From NCBI GenBank assembly GCA_964418745.1, contig CAYQMX010000032.1, positions 1 through 64,000 of the forward strand: 64,000 bases of DNA, written 5' to 3'. Below, piece after piece: positions 17,750 through 26,215 of the stretch. The notes beneath the pieces were generated by a model that worked only from the letters and a program-made list of their open reading frames with translations, searched no databases and was not told the DNA's origin. Source of the DNA: Scleromatobacter sp964418745. GTDB taxonomy: Bacteria; Pseudomonadota; Gammaproteobacteria; Burkholderiales; Burkholderiaceae_C. The position numbers and the translations under genes are program-made. Every line of letters begins with the position of its first letter. Position 1 is the first letter of the stretch.

Positions 17750-18760
17750 CTACTTGCCCGTGAGCTGCTTGCGCAGCGCCACGCCCACGCCCTGGTTGAC
17801 GAACTGCGTCGTCGCCACCTTGGCCAGGTCGACGTCGCCGGCCTTGTAGAGTCCGGCGCGCACCATCTTGTCGTAGAAGTCCTTGATGCGCTCGGGCTTC
17901 ATCGCGCCGATGCCCAGCGTCTGCGCGTCGCCGGAGTCGACGATGCCCATCTGCTTCATCAGCGCCAGGCTCTGGGCGATGAGGTCGTCGGTCATCTCGG
18001 GGTTGTCCTGGCGGATCAGCGCGTCGGCCGCCTTGCGGTCGCCGTACAGGTAGTTGTTCCAGCCGACGATGGAGGCCTCGACGAAGCGCTTGACGAGGTC
18101 GGGCCGGTTCTTGACGGTGTCGGTTCGCGCCTCGATGGTGGTGCTGTAGGTGCTGTAGCCGTGGTCGGCCAGCAGGAACACCGCGGGCTTGAAGCCGCCT
18201 TCCTTGGCGATGGTGATCGGCTCCTCGACCGCGTAGCCCTGCTGCAGGCTGCGCTTGTCGGCCAGGAACGGGCCGACGTTGTAGTTGTACGGGCGCAGCG
18301 CCTCGTCCCGGAACGCGTAGTCGGCCTTGAGCCATTGCCACCAGGAGAACTGCGCGTCCTTGGCGATGAAGGCCACCGGCGCCCGGGCCAGGTCCTCGAA
18401 CTTCGCGTAGCCGCCGTCCGGGTGCGCGATCAGCGCCTGCGGATCCTTCTGGAACATCGAGGCGACGGCGATCACCGGCACGCCGTTCTTGACGTTGTCG
18501 AAGCTGTGCAGCAGGTTGCCCGTCATCAGGAAGTCGATGCGGCCGGCCGGCAGCAGCGGACGGTTGTTCACCTGCGGGCCGCCCTGGCGGATCTCGACCT
18601 CCAGCCCATAGCGCTTGTAGGTGCCGTCGGCCACCGCCTGGTAGAAGCCGCCGTGCGCGGCCTGGGCCTTCCAGTTGGTGGCGAACACGACCTTGTCGAG
18701 GGCGTGCGCGGCCACGCTGGCGGCCAGCAGCGTGGCGAAGAGGGCGAACTTGCCGTGCAT
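17750..18760 (-). CDS. ABC transporter substrate-binding protein, NMT1/ThiY-like
   Basis: 336-aa periplasmic binding protein with a signal peptide (cleavage near AAHA-LDK). The fold belongs to the NMT1/THI5-like family: FATNWKAQAAHGGFYQAVADG at 26-46, followed by a GGPQ loop and a conserved GRIDFLMTGN segment. Members bind nitrate, sulfonates or thiamine-pyrimidine precursors; the GGPQ-type sequence leans toward a heteroaromatic or pyrimidine ligand, but this is inference. AGAAGGAA precedes the ATG. The likely cognate permease and ATPase genes are 2 kb upstream on the same strand (20776-22340), separated by two genes on the opposite strand. Confidence 0.82.
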   Translation of the reverse strand: MHGKFALFATLLAASVAAHALDKVVFATNWKAQAAHGGFYQAVADGTYKRYGLEVEIRQGGPQVNNRPLLPAGRIDFLMTGNLLHSFDNVKNGVPVIAVASMFQKDPQALIAHPDGGYAKFEDLARAPVAFIAKDAQFSWWQWLKADYAFRDEALRPYNYNVGPFLADKRSLQQGYAVEEPITIAKEGGFKPAVFLLADHGYSTYSTTIEARTDTVKNRPDLVKRFVEASIVGWNNYLYGDRKAADALIRQDNPEMTDDLIAQSLALMKQMGIVDSGDAQTLGIGAMKPERIKDFYDKMVRAGLYKAGDVDLAKVATTQFVNQGVGVALRKQLTGK

Positions 18761-18867
18761 GTCGATTCCTTCTGGCGGCGGGATGGCGGGCCATCATACG
18801 AGGGCGGCCCGCCGGCCGGAAGACCTCGCGCGCGCCCCGAGCGGCCCGGGTGGCCGACAATGCGGGG

Positions 18868-20205
18868 ATGACCCGTTCCGCGATCGCCGCCAGCCCCGAC
18901 ACCGACATCACGACCCTGCCCAACGGCGTGCGCGTCGTCACCATCCGCATGCCCTGGCTGGCCAGCGCCAGCGCCAGCGTGTTCGTGCGCACCGGCTCGG
19001 GGCACGAGAGCGCGCGCCTGTCGGGCATCAGCCACGTCGTCGAGCACATGGCGTTCAAGGGCACCGCCACCCGCGACGCGGCGCGCATCAACATCGACGC
19101 CGAGCGCCTGGGCGCCGAGGTCAACGCGCACACCGACAAGGACCACACGGCCTACCACCTGAGCGGCATGGCCCGCGACGCCGTCGAATTCGTGCGCATG
19201 CTGGGCGACATCGTGCGCCGGCCCACCTTCCCGGCCGCCGAGCTCGAGCGCGAGCGCCAGGTGATCCTGCAGGAGTACCTGGAGGACGAGGAAGACCCGA
19301 TGTCGGCCGCGTTCCGCCAGTTCGACAAGCTGTGCTACGGCGCGCACCCGATGGCGCAGGCCGTGATCGGCACGCGCCGCAACATCGAGCGCTTCACGCG
19401 CGACGAGCTGCTGGCCTACGTCGAGCGCCAGTACAGCGGCGCCAACGTGGTGGTGGGCGTGGCCGGCAACGTGGACCACGAGGCGATCGTGCGCGAGGCC
19501 GAGGCCGCCTTCGGCGACATGCCGGCCGGCACGCTGCACGAGATGGACGCGCCGGCCTGGCTGGGCGGCATCAAGGCCGCGCGCCTGGCCGGCTGCAGCC
19601 AGAGCCATGTCGTGCTCGGCTACCCCATCGCCTCGCTCAAGGACGACGAACCGGCCGCCAGCGTGGCCGCCGCGCTGTTCGGCGAGGGCATGAGCTCGCC
19701 GCTGATGAACGAGATCCGCGAACGCCGCGGCCTCGTCTACTACGCCGCCTGTTCGGCCGACATCCTGGAGGCCTGCGGCCAGTTCGTCATCGAGGCGTCC
19801 ACCACGCCCGACAAGGTCGACGAGCTGCTGCGCGAGACGCAGCGCCTGCTGCACGGGCACGCCGCCTCCGTCGACGCGCTCGACCTCGAGCGCGCCCGCA
19901 ACCAGATCGCGGTGCGCCGCCTGCGCGCCCAGGAGCGCCCGGTCCGCCGCGTCGAGGACGCCGCGCTGGACCTGTTCGTGCACGGCCGCGTGCGCTCGCC
20001 CGAGGAACTGCGGGCGCGCGTCGAGGGCGTGTCGGCCGACCAGGTGCGCGAGACCTTTGCGCGCATGCTCGCGGCGCCGCCCACGCTGGCGCTGGCGGGC
20101 AAGCTGGGCGCGCTCACCGGCGAACGCCTGCGCGAGCTGGTGTCGGCGCCCGAATCGCGCGGACGGGCGTTGGCCCACGCGCGCCGAGCCACGACAATGC
20201 ACTGA
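18868..20205 (+). CDS. M16-family zinc metallopeptidase
   Basis: 445-aa peptidase of the pitrilysin/processing-peptidase family. The inverted zinc motif HxxEH is intact (HVVEHMAFKGT, about residues 55-65), with the distal Glu in the ELERERQVILQEYLEDE helix. The RRGLVYY segment in the C-terminal half matches the substrate-contact region. There is no signal peptide, so it is cytoplasmic as written. The ATG at 18868 is preferred; an in-frame GTG at 18850 would add six residues. It is divergent from the binding-protein gene. The following gene starts 21 bp downstream and may share its transcript. Confidence 0.88.
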   Translation: MTRSAIAASPDTDITTLPNGVRVVTIRMPWLASASASVFVRTGSGHESARLSGISHVVEHMAFKGTATRDAARINIDAERLGAEVNAHTDKDHTAYHLSGMARDAVEFVRMLGDIVRRPTFPAAELERERQVILQEYLEDEEDPMSAAFRQFDKLCYGAHPMAQAVIGTRRNIERFTRDELLAYVERQYSGANVVVGVAGNVDHEAIVREAEAAFGDMPAGTLHEMDAPAWLGGIKAARLAGCSQSHVVLGYPIASLKDDEPAASVAAALFGEGMSSPLMNEIRERRGLVYYAACSADILEACGQFVIEASTTPDKVDELLRETQRLLHGHAASVDALDLERARNQIAVRRLRAQERPVRRVEDAALDLFVHGRVRSPEELRARVEGVSADQVRETFARMLAAPPTLALAGKLGALTGERLRELVSAPESRGRALAHARRATTMH

Positions 20206-20226
20206 ACACCTCCTGCCGACCCTGCC

Positions 20227-20721
20227 ATGTTCACCGTATCACCCGAATCCCTGCAACGCACCATTTCCCTGCTCGGGGAAGGCGAACGCCGCGAGATGGA
20301 GATCGAGATCGCGGTCGCCCGCTTCGCCGACGACAAGCTGACCGCGCGCCGCCTGATCGACTGGACGCCGGAGGCGTTCGGCTACGTGCTGCTGCCGCAC
20401 GTCGCCGACATGACGCTGCCCACCACCTTCACGGCGAAGACCCGGGACGGCGAATGGAAGGCGTTCGCCTTCGACCGCGAGCCGCTGTTCGCCGACGCGG
20501 TGCGCGTGGCCACCGAGATGTACCGCGACGGTCCGCGCGGGGTCTTTTCGGCCATCGCCAAGCGCAGCTCGATGGTCGCCGCCGTGAACAAGGCGCTCAG
20601 CGACGGCCAGTCGCTCACCGGCGCCACGCTGCCCGGCCCGGCCATGGCCGGCATCCCGGCCGAGTTCTACGATCCGAAGGCCAAGCCGGCGCCCTCGTTC
20701 TGGCGCAAGCTGGTGGGCTGA
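20227..20721 (+). CDS. Hypothetical protein
   Basis: 164-aa soluble protein without signal peptide or membrane segments and with no family recognised. Codon use matches its neighbours, with G/C in third positions, and it sits 21 bp behind the M16 peptidase gene on the same strand. Visible features are an acidic/basic N-terminal helix (GEGERREMEIEIAVARFADD) and a C-terminal W-R-K-L tail. It is probably a real gene in a two-gene unit with the peptidase; no function is proposed. Confidence 0.7.
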   Translation: MFTVSPESLQRTISLLGEGERREMEIEIAVARFADDKLTARRLIDWTPEAFGYVLLPHVADMTLPTTFTAKTRDGEWKAFAFDREPLFADAVRVATEMYRDGPRGVFSAIAKRSSMVAAVNKALSDGQSLTGATLPGPAMAGIPAEFYDPKAKPAPSFWRKLVG

Positions 20722-20775
20722 CGCGCCCCCCCGCCGGCGCAGCGTCGCCGCGGACGCCGCGCCGCGCTCGGCGCG

Positions 20776-21561
20776 TCAGGCCGAGCGTTCGCTCTCGTGC
20801 CAGCGTCCCAGCAAGGCGCGGCTGAGTGCGCCGGTGCCCAGGTACAGCGCCACGCCGGTCAGCGCCACCAGCGTCAGCGCGGCGAACATCTTCGGGATCT
20901 CGGTGCGGAACGCCGACTCGAGGATGCGCGAGGCCAGGCCGGTGTCGCGGCCCGCGGCGCCGGCGGCGAACTCGCCGCCCACCTCGCCGATCAGGGCCAG
21001 GCCGCCGGCGATGCGCAGGCCGGTCAGGAACGACGGCAGCGCGCTGGGCACCAGCAGGTGGCGCAGGGTCTGCCAGCGGCTGGCGCGCTGCAGCGTGAAC
21101 AGGTCGCGCAGGTTGGCGTCCACGCTGCGCAGCCCGGTGAGCGTGTTGGCGAGGATGGGGAAGAACGCGACCAGCCACGCGCACACGATCACGGTGGCCA
21201 GCGGGCTGTCGGTCAGGATCATGATCAGCGGTGCGATGGACACGATGGGCGTGACCTGCAGCACCACGGCGAACGGGGCCAGCGCGCGCTCGGCGTTGCG
21301 CGAAAGCGCGAACAGCGCGGCGATCAGCACGCCGCCGCCGGTGGCCAGCGCCAGTGCGATCAGCGTGATGCGCACGGTGAACCACCAGCTGGCCGCCAGC
21401 GAGGCGAAGTTGGCGGCCAGCGTGGCGGCGACCAGCGTGGGCGCCGGCAGCAGGTAGGCCGGGATGTGCAGGGCACGCACGCCGCCTTCCCAGGCTGCCA
21501 GGAACACCGCCACCGACAGCGTGGGCACCCCCAGGCGCGCCAACCCGCGCGCCGGCCTCAT
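20776..21561 (-). CDS. ABC transporter permease, TauC/SsuC type
   Basis: 261-aa inner-membrane permease with about six transmembrane helices. The EAA-like coupling loop is seen in LLVPSALPSFLTGLRIAGGLAL (residues 178-199 or so), as in nitrate/sulfonate/pyrimidine importers. It starts at 21561, overlapping the ATPase stop by 4 nt (ATGA), and so is the second gene of a two-gene operon. With the ATPase and the NMT1-like binding protein it would form one importer. Longer frames through the upstream ATPase gene are artefacts. Confidence 0.87.
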   Translation of the reverse strand: MRPARGLARLGVPTLSVAVFLAAWEGGVRALHIPAYLLPAPTLVAATLAANFASLAASWWFTVRITLIALALATGGGVLIAALFALSRNAERALAPFAVVLQVTPIVSIAPLIMILTDSPLATVIVCAWLVAFFPILANTLTGLRSVDANLRDLFTLQRASRWQTLRHLLVPSALPSFLTGLRIAGGLALIGEVGGEFAAGAAGRDTGLASRILESAFRTEIPKMFAALTLVALTGVALYLGTGALSRALLGRWHESERSA

Positions 21562-22340
21562 GCGGGCGCCCCCGCGACGCTGGCGCGTTGCAGCGCCTGC
21601 GACACCTGGGCGCACAGCGACGCGAACTGCGGCGTGGTGCGGAAGGCGGCGTCGCGGGGGTAGGGCGCGGGCACGCGCACCTCGTCGACGACGCGGCCCG
21701 GCCGCGCCATCACGACTACGCGCTGGCTGAGGAAGACGGCCTCGTAGACGCTGTGGGTGACGAATACCGTCGTGGCGGGCGCGCCGCCGTCCGCGGGCTG
21801 GCACAGCGACAGCAGCGTCTGGTTCAGCGCGAAGCGCGTGATCTCGTCGAGCGCGCCGAAGGGCTCGTCGAGCAGCCACAGCCGCGGCGCGGTGACCAGC
21901 GCGCGCGCCAGCGAGGCTCGCATCTTCATGCCGCCCGAGAGCTCGCGCGGCATCGCCGCGGCCGAATCGGCCAGGCCCACCGCGCGCAGCGCGTCGTCGA
22001 CGCGGGCGCGGATCGCGGCGCCATCCTGGCCGCGCAGCATCAGCGGCAGTTCGACGTTGCGGCGCACGCTGGCCCAGGGCATCAGGGCCGCGTCCTGGAA
22101 CACGTAGCCGGGGACGGCGTCGTCGGCCAGGCCGCGCGAGATCGTGCCCGAGGTCGGCATGTCGAGGCCACCGAGCAGGCGCAGCACCGTGCTCTTGCCG
22201 CAGCCGGAAGGCCCCAGCAGGCTGACGAACTCGCCAGTGGCGATGCGCAGGCTGACATCGGCGAGCGCCAGGCGGCTGCCGGGATAGACGCGTCGGACCT
22301 GCGAGAGAGAAAGGGCAGCAGAAGCGGTTGGAGAGCTCAC
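21558..22340 (-). CDS. ABC transporter ATP-binding protein, nitrate/sulfonate/taurine type
   Basis: 260-aa ATPase energising the adjacent permease. Walker A GPSGCGKST, Q-loop YVFQDAALMPW, signature LSGGMKMR, Walker B LWLLDEP and the H-loop VFVTHS are all present, in canonical order. The GTG at 22340 gives a family-length protein; further upstream frame is not ATPase-like. No strong Shine-Dalgarno was seen, so the exact start is uncertain. It is transcribed divergently from the porin gene across a 402-bp regulatory region. Confidence 0.9.
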   Translation of the reverse strand: MSSPTASAALSLSQVRRVYPGSRLALADVSLRIATGEFVSLLGPSGCGKSTVLRLLGGLDMPTSGTISRGLADDAVPGYVFQDAALMPWASVRRNVELPLMLRGQDGAAIRARVDDALRAVGLADSAAAMPRELSGGMKMRASLARALVTAPRLWLLDEPFGALDEITRFALNQTLLSLCQPADGGAPATTVFVTHSVYEAVFLSQRVVVMARPGRVVDEVRVPAPYPRDAAFRTTPQFASLCAQVSQALQRASVAGAPA

Positions 22341-22465
22341 GGGCTGACTGTAGCGTGCTCCCGAACCGGCACGGTCGCCCAGGCCGCGAAGAGGCTCGAC
22401 GCGGCGAAACCGGAACGGCGCGCCAAGCCCGGTCGCCCCGTCGGTGATGCCGCTTGCCCCACAAG

Positions 22466-22495
22466 CGCCTGACAGGCGTTCGGATTTGACGCCTG
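22466..22495. promoter_or_regulatory. Candidate enhancer (UAS) for the DctD-like activator
   Basis: Two overlapping inverted repeats share the hexamer CGCCTG/CAGGCG: CGCCTG-A-CAGGCG at 22466-22478 and CAGGCGT-N9-ACGCCTG at 22473-22495. They lie about 150 bp upstream of the -24/-12 promoter of the porin gene, the usual distance for a sigma-54 activator site. Assignment to the regulator encoded at 24855-26213 is inference. Confidence 0.5.
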
Positions 22496-22640
22496 ACATC
22501 CGAGCGATCCGCGCGTTCTCTTGCCTCGCAATCCGTGAGTCGCGCAGGGAACAAGCAACGAGACTTTGCCTGTGCCGCAAATCCGAGGGTCACCCTGCCT
22601 GAGGGTGTCGTGAGAGACCGATCGGCACGCTCCAGGCCGC

Positions 22641-22657
22641 TGGCAATCGCGGTGCAA
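22641..22657 (+). promoter_or_regulatory. Sigma-54 (-24/-12) promoter of the porin gene
   Basis: TGGCAATCGCGGTGCAA: GG at 22642-22643 and GC at 22654-22655 are spaced exactly 10 bases apart. The -24 TGGCA is perfect and the -12 GTGCA is close to TTGCA. Transcription would start near 22667, giving a 5' UTR of about 75 nt. A sigma-54-dependent activator gene lies 2 kb downstream. Confidence 0.65.
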
Positions 22658-22742
22658 GAGGGGCGGTGGCCAACGTGTATGGCCGTCTCCACCGTGCAAC
22701 GTGCCGATGGCGAACGCAACTCCACTGAGAACACGACTCCAC

Positions 22743-23795
22743 ATGAACACGAACCATCATCGCGCCCCCGTTCGAGCCCTTGGCCTGTGCGTCGCGCTCG
22801 GCGCCGCCTTTGCGGGCACCGTTCACGCCGAAGGCATCACGCTGTATGGCGTCGCCGACATCTACGCCGAAGTCGGCAAGGGAGACCGCCACGAGGTCTC
22901 GCTGAACTCCGGCGGCGTCTCGGGCTCGCGCCTGGGCTTCGATGCGAGCAAGGATCTGGGTGACGGGCTGAAGGCCGTCGCCAAGCTCGAAGCCGGCTTC
23001 GCGCTCGATCACGGCACATCCACTCAAGGCGGGATCCTGTTCGGCCGCCAGGCCTATGCGGGTCTTTCCGGCAACTTCGGCACGCTGACGGCGGGGCGCC
23101 AGTACACGCCCCAGTTCCTCGCCCTCGACGCGAACGACCCGTTCGACACTGGCGCGGGCAGCGCGGTGTCCAGCGGCATCGTGAGCATGTTCGCGAGCCG
23201 GGCCAACAATTCCGTCGTCTGGTCGGCGCCCACCAGCGGGGGCTTCGCGGTGACGGCGATGGTGGCGCTCGGGGAGTCGAGCACCGGTTCGCAGACGAAC
23301 TCGTCCCTGGCCTCCGTCGACGTGCACTACGGCAGCGGCGGCTCCGGCGTCAACCTCACCTTGACCGGGCTGAAGAAGTCGGACGACACCGGGGTGAACG
23401 CCGCGGCGATCACGCTCGGCGGCACCTACGACCTCGGTACGCTTAAAGTGATGGGCGGCGTGCAACTCGTGAACAACGCCAAGGGCACCGCCAACACCGC
23501 GGACAACCGGCGCGAGTTCTTCGCCGGCGTGAATGTGCCATTCGGCGCCGACACCTTGTGGCTGGGAGCCGGTATGGGCAAGACCGAGCACGTGGCGGGC
23601 TCGAAGGCGAGCCAGTTCAGCGTCGGATACATCCACTCGGTGGCCAAGGGTGTCGATGTCTACGGCGTGCTGACCGACATCAAGAACGGTTCGGCCACCG
23701 CCTATTCGGACGATACAGCCACCGGCGCGGGCCCGGCGGTGTCTGCTGGCAAGTCGGCGAGCGCGGCGCAAGTCGGCTTCCGCTACCGCTTCTGA
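22743..23795 (+). CDS. Gram-negative porin (Burkholderia/Neisseria type)
   Basis: 350-aa outer-membrane trimeric porin. There is a signal peptide (cleavage at VHA-EGI), the starting strand ITLYGVADIYAEV, the SRLGFDASKDLGDGLKAV block near residue 60 and a C-terminal phenylalanine (FRYRF) recognised by the Bam machinery. All are standard for the 16-strand betaproteobacterial porins that pass small hydrophilic solutes. The ATG at 22743 gives the signal peptide; an in-frame start at 22701 is less likely. It lies downstream of a sigma-54 promoter and just before a solute-binding protein gene, which suggests induced uptake of a particular nutrient. A hairpin terminator follows. Confidence 0.93.
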   Translation: MNTNHHRAPVRALGLCVALGAAFAGTVHAEGITLYGVADIYAEVGKGDRHEVSLNSGGVSGSRLGFDASKDLGDGLKAVAKLEAGFALDHGTSTQGGILFGRQAYAGLSGNFGTLTAGRQYTPQFLALDANDPFDTGAGSAVSSGIVSMFASRANNSVVWSAPTSGGFAVTAMVALGESSTGSQTNSSLASVDVHYGSGGSGVNLTLTGLKKSDDTGVNAAAITLGGTYDLGTLKVMGGVQLVNNAKGTANTADNRREFFAGVNVPFGADTLWLGAGMGKTEHVAGSKASQFSVGYIHSVAKGVDVYGVLTDIKNGSATAYSDDTATGAGPAVSAGKSASAAQVGFRYRF

Positions 23796-23856
23796 GCCAG
23801 CGGTCCGGCCCGGGCAGCAAGCCCGGCCTCGAGGACATGGGAGACAGATGAGGGTT

Positions 23857-23889
23857 CGGAGCGCGGACGGAACCTGCGCTCCGCTTCTT
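23857..23889 (+). terminator. Probable intrinsic terminator after the porin gene
   Basis: Perfect 8-bp stem CGGAGCGC / GCGCTCCG with an 11-nt loop, followed by CTTCTT. The U-tract is short, so some read-through into the next gene is likely. Its position supports a start for the next gene at 23935 rather than at an upstream ATG inside the hairpin region. Confidence 0.55.
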
Positions 23890-23934
23890 GACGTTCGTCC
23901 GGTGCGTGCGCAGGCCGCGCGGGTGGAATCACTC

Positions 23935-24858
23935 ATGCTATCTTCGAGCACCGTGCCGATCGCTTCCAGACTGATCCTTGCCCTCCTGTGTGCCGCCGTG
24001 GCGACCACCGCCGCGGCGCAGGAGTCGACCACCCTCAGCAAGATTCGTGAGTCGGGCATCATCACGCTGGGCTACCGCGACTCACAGTTCCCGTTTTCCT
24101 ACCTGGACGACGCGCAGCGGCCCATCGGTTACACCATGGACATCTGCGACCGCATCGTCGATGCGGTGCAGGCGCGGTTGAGCCTGCGCGACCTGGAGCG
24201 GCGCTACGTCCAGGTGACGTCCGCCACGCGCATTCCCATGGTGTCCAACGGCACCGTCGACCTCGAGTGCGGCGTCACCACGAACACCGTCGAGCGCGAG
24301 CGTCAAGTGGCGTTCACGATCACCACCTTCGTTGCCGAAAGCCGGCTTCTTTCCAAGAAGGCTTCACCGGTCTGGCGGCTGGACGACCTGCGCGGCAAGG
24401 TCGTCACCTCGACGGTGGGCACGACCAGCCTCGCCCATTTGCAGGAGCTGTACGCCAATCACGGCGTGGACATGACCATCCTCGCGTCCAAGGACGACCC
24501 CGAGGCGTTTCGCCTGGTGGCTACCGATCGCGCCGCGGCCTACGCGATGGACGATGCATTGTTGCGTGGCACGATCGCGCGCTCGGCCCAGCCCGACGAC
24601 TACGTCATCTCGAGCGAGCGGCTGGCGGTCGAGCCCTACGGCATCATGCTGGTCAAAGGCGACCCGGAGTTCAAGCGACTCGCCGACCAGGTGATCATCG
24701 GTCTGTTCAAGAGCGGCGAGATCCTGCGGCTGTACAGGCACTGGTTCCAATCGCCGACGCCGCCGCGGGGCATCAACCTGGCGTTCCCGATCTTTCCGTC
24801 GATGCTGCGTCTGGTGGCGAAACCCACCGATTCGCCGGACCCGGCGAACTATCCCTAG
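23935..24858 (+). CDS. Family-3 solute-binding protein, GltI/amino-acid type (orphan)
   Basis: 307-aa periplasmic binding protein with a signal peptide (cleavage near TAAA-QES). Family-3 features include IRESGIITLGYRDSQFPFSY, the VSNGTVDLECGVTTNT ligand-site segment and GTTSLAHLQEL, closest to glutamate/aspartate-type receptors. No permease or ATPase gene accompanies it. Instead it is convergent with a DctD-like response regulator, sharing a CTAG in which both stop codons overlap. It may donate ligand to a transporter encoded elsewhere or act as a co-receptor for the neighbouring sensor kinase; both are inference. The ligand is unproven. Confidence 0.85.
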   Translation: MLSSSTVPIASRLILALLCAAVATTAAAQESTTLSKIRESGIITLGYRDSQFPFSYLDDAQRPIGYTMDICDRIVDAVQARLSLRDLERRYVQVTSATRIPMVSNGTVDLECGVTTNTVERERQVAFTITTFVAESRLLSKKASPVWRLDDLRGKVVTSTVGTTSLAHLQELYANHGVDMTILASKDDPEAFRLVATDRAAAYAMDDALLRGTIARSAQPDDYVISSERLAVEPYGIMLVKGDPEFKRLADQVIIGLFKSGEILRLYRHWFQSPTPPRGINLAFPIFPSMLRLVAKPTDSPDPANYP

Positions 24859-26213
24859 GGCCGCTCGCCGGCCGAGCCGCGGTAGTCGCTCACGTCGATG
24901 TGCAGGCGGGCAATCTTGTCGTAGAGCGTCTTGCGCGCGATGCCCAGCGCCTCGCAGGTCACGCCCATGCGACCGTGATGGCGCTTGAGCGCCCGCTCGA
25001 TCAGCACCTTCTCCACCTGGTCCATCTGCTGCGCGAGGGTCAGTGCCTGCGTCTCGCCGGCGGTCAGGAGACTGTCGTCGGCCAGGCCGAGCACGAAGCG
25101 TTCGGCCACGTTGCGCAATTCGCGCACGTTGCCCGGCCAGTCGTGCGACATCAGTTGCTGCGACATCGCCTCGCTCAGCGGTTCGGGTTCGCGCGCATGG
25201 CGCGCGGAGGACTCCAGGACGAAGTGCTCGAAGAGCAGCGGGATGTCCTCGCGGCGTTCGCGCAGCGGTGGCAGCCGCAGCACCGCGACGTTCAGCCGGT
25301 AATGCAGGTCGCTGCGAAACAGCTGCTGCTCGCTCAACAGGCGCAGATCGGACTTGGTCGCGGCGATCACGCGCACGTCGACTGCAATCTCGTCGTTGGA
25401 GCCCAGGCGCTCGACCTTGCGTTCCTGCAACACGCGCAGCAGCTTCACCTGGAAGCTCATGGGCATGCTCTCGATCTCGTCGAGCAGCAGGGTGCCGCCG
25501 TCGGCATGTTCGAACTTGCCGATCCGCTTCTTCGATGCGTTGGTGAAGGCGCCGATCTCGTGACCGAACAGCTCGCTCTCGAGCAACGCCTCGGGCAGGC
25601 CGCCGCAGTTGATCGCTACGAAGTGGCGCTCGCGCCGCGTGCTGTGATCGTGCAGGCAGCGCGCGACGAGCTCCTTGCCGGTGCCGGTCTCGCCGATGAT
25701 CATCACGTCGGCCGTGGTGGCGGCCAGTTGTTGCACCTGGCGCTGCAGCAGTTGCACGGCCGCGGAGCGGCCGAGGAGCGTGGCCTCGATGCCGCGCTTG
25801 GCCGCGAGCTGGCGTCTAAGGGACAGCACCTCGGCGCTCAGGGCGCGCTTTTCCATGGCGCGCGTGGCCACTTCCACCAGACGTTCAGGCGCGAACGGCT
25901 TCTCGAGGAAGTCGTAGGCGCCCGCGCGCATCGCCTCGACGGCAAGGTGCACGTCGCCGTGGGCCGTGATGAGAATCACCGGGATCGCTCGATCGATCAG
26001 CAGCGCGCGCTTCATCAGCGCCATGCCGTCCATGTTGGGCAGTCGAACGTCGGTGATCACGATGCCGAGGAAGCCGGCCCCCAGCGTCGCCAGCCCCTCC
26101 TCGGCCGACGCCAGCGCGGTCACCTCGAAGCCGGCCAACCCCAGCGTCTGCGCGAGGCTGCGACGCACTGCGGAGTCGTCATCGATCAGGGCAACCTTGT
26201 ATCCATCGAACAT
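24855..26213 (-). CDS. Sigma-54-dependent response regulator, DctD/AauR-like
   Basis: 452-aa NtrC-family activator: receiver domain 1-125 with phospho-acceptor D55 (VITDVRLP), AAA+ domain 145-385 with Walker A GETGTGKE (174-181) and Walker B LLLDEIES, and a Fis-type helix-turn-helix at the C terminus (GRMGVTCEALGIARKTLYDKI). The sigma-54 contact loop reads GAFTNA at 221-226 instead of the usual GAFTGA. It starts 2 nt after the sensor-kinase stop, with GAGGA as ribosome-binding site, so the two are co-transcribed and coupled. Two -24/-12 promoters flank the pair and are the obvious targets. Family members control dicarboxylate or acidic amino-acid uptake. Confidence 0.92.
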   Translation of the reverse strand: MFDGYKVALIDDDSAVRRSLAQTLGLAGFEVTALASAEEGLATLGAGFLGIVITDVRLPNMDGMALMKRALLIDRAIPVILITAHGDVHLAVEAMRAGAYDFLEKPFAPERLVEVATRAMEKRALSAEVLSLRRQLAAKRGIEATLLGRSAAVQLLQRQVQQLAATTADVMIIGETGTGKELVARCLHDHSTRRERHFVAINCGGLPEALLESELFGHEIGAFTNASKKRIGKFEHADGGTLLLDEIESMPMSFQVKLLRVLQERKVERLGSNDEIAVDVRVIAATKSDLRLLSEQQLFRSDLHYRLNVAVLRLPPLRERREDIPLLFEHFVLESSARHAREPEPLSEAMSQQLMSHDWPGNVRELRNVAERFVLGLADDSLLTAGETQALTLAQQMDQVEKVLIERALKRHHGRMGVTCEALGIARKTLYDKIARLHIDVSDYRGSAGERP

Positions 26214-26215
26214 GT

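Noticed and set aside
18761..18867. Possible TPP-type riboswitch before the NMT1-like binding protein
   Set aside because: The 5' region is only about 100 bp shared with a divergent gene and shows none of the conserved TPP-element sequences.
17750..22340. Defence or toxin-antitoxin island around the M16 peptidase and hypothetical gene
   Set aside because: No nuclease, helicase, toxin or phage-related domain is present; the context is ordinary transport and proteolysis.
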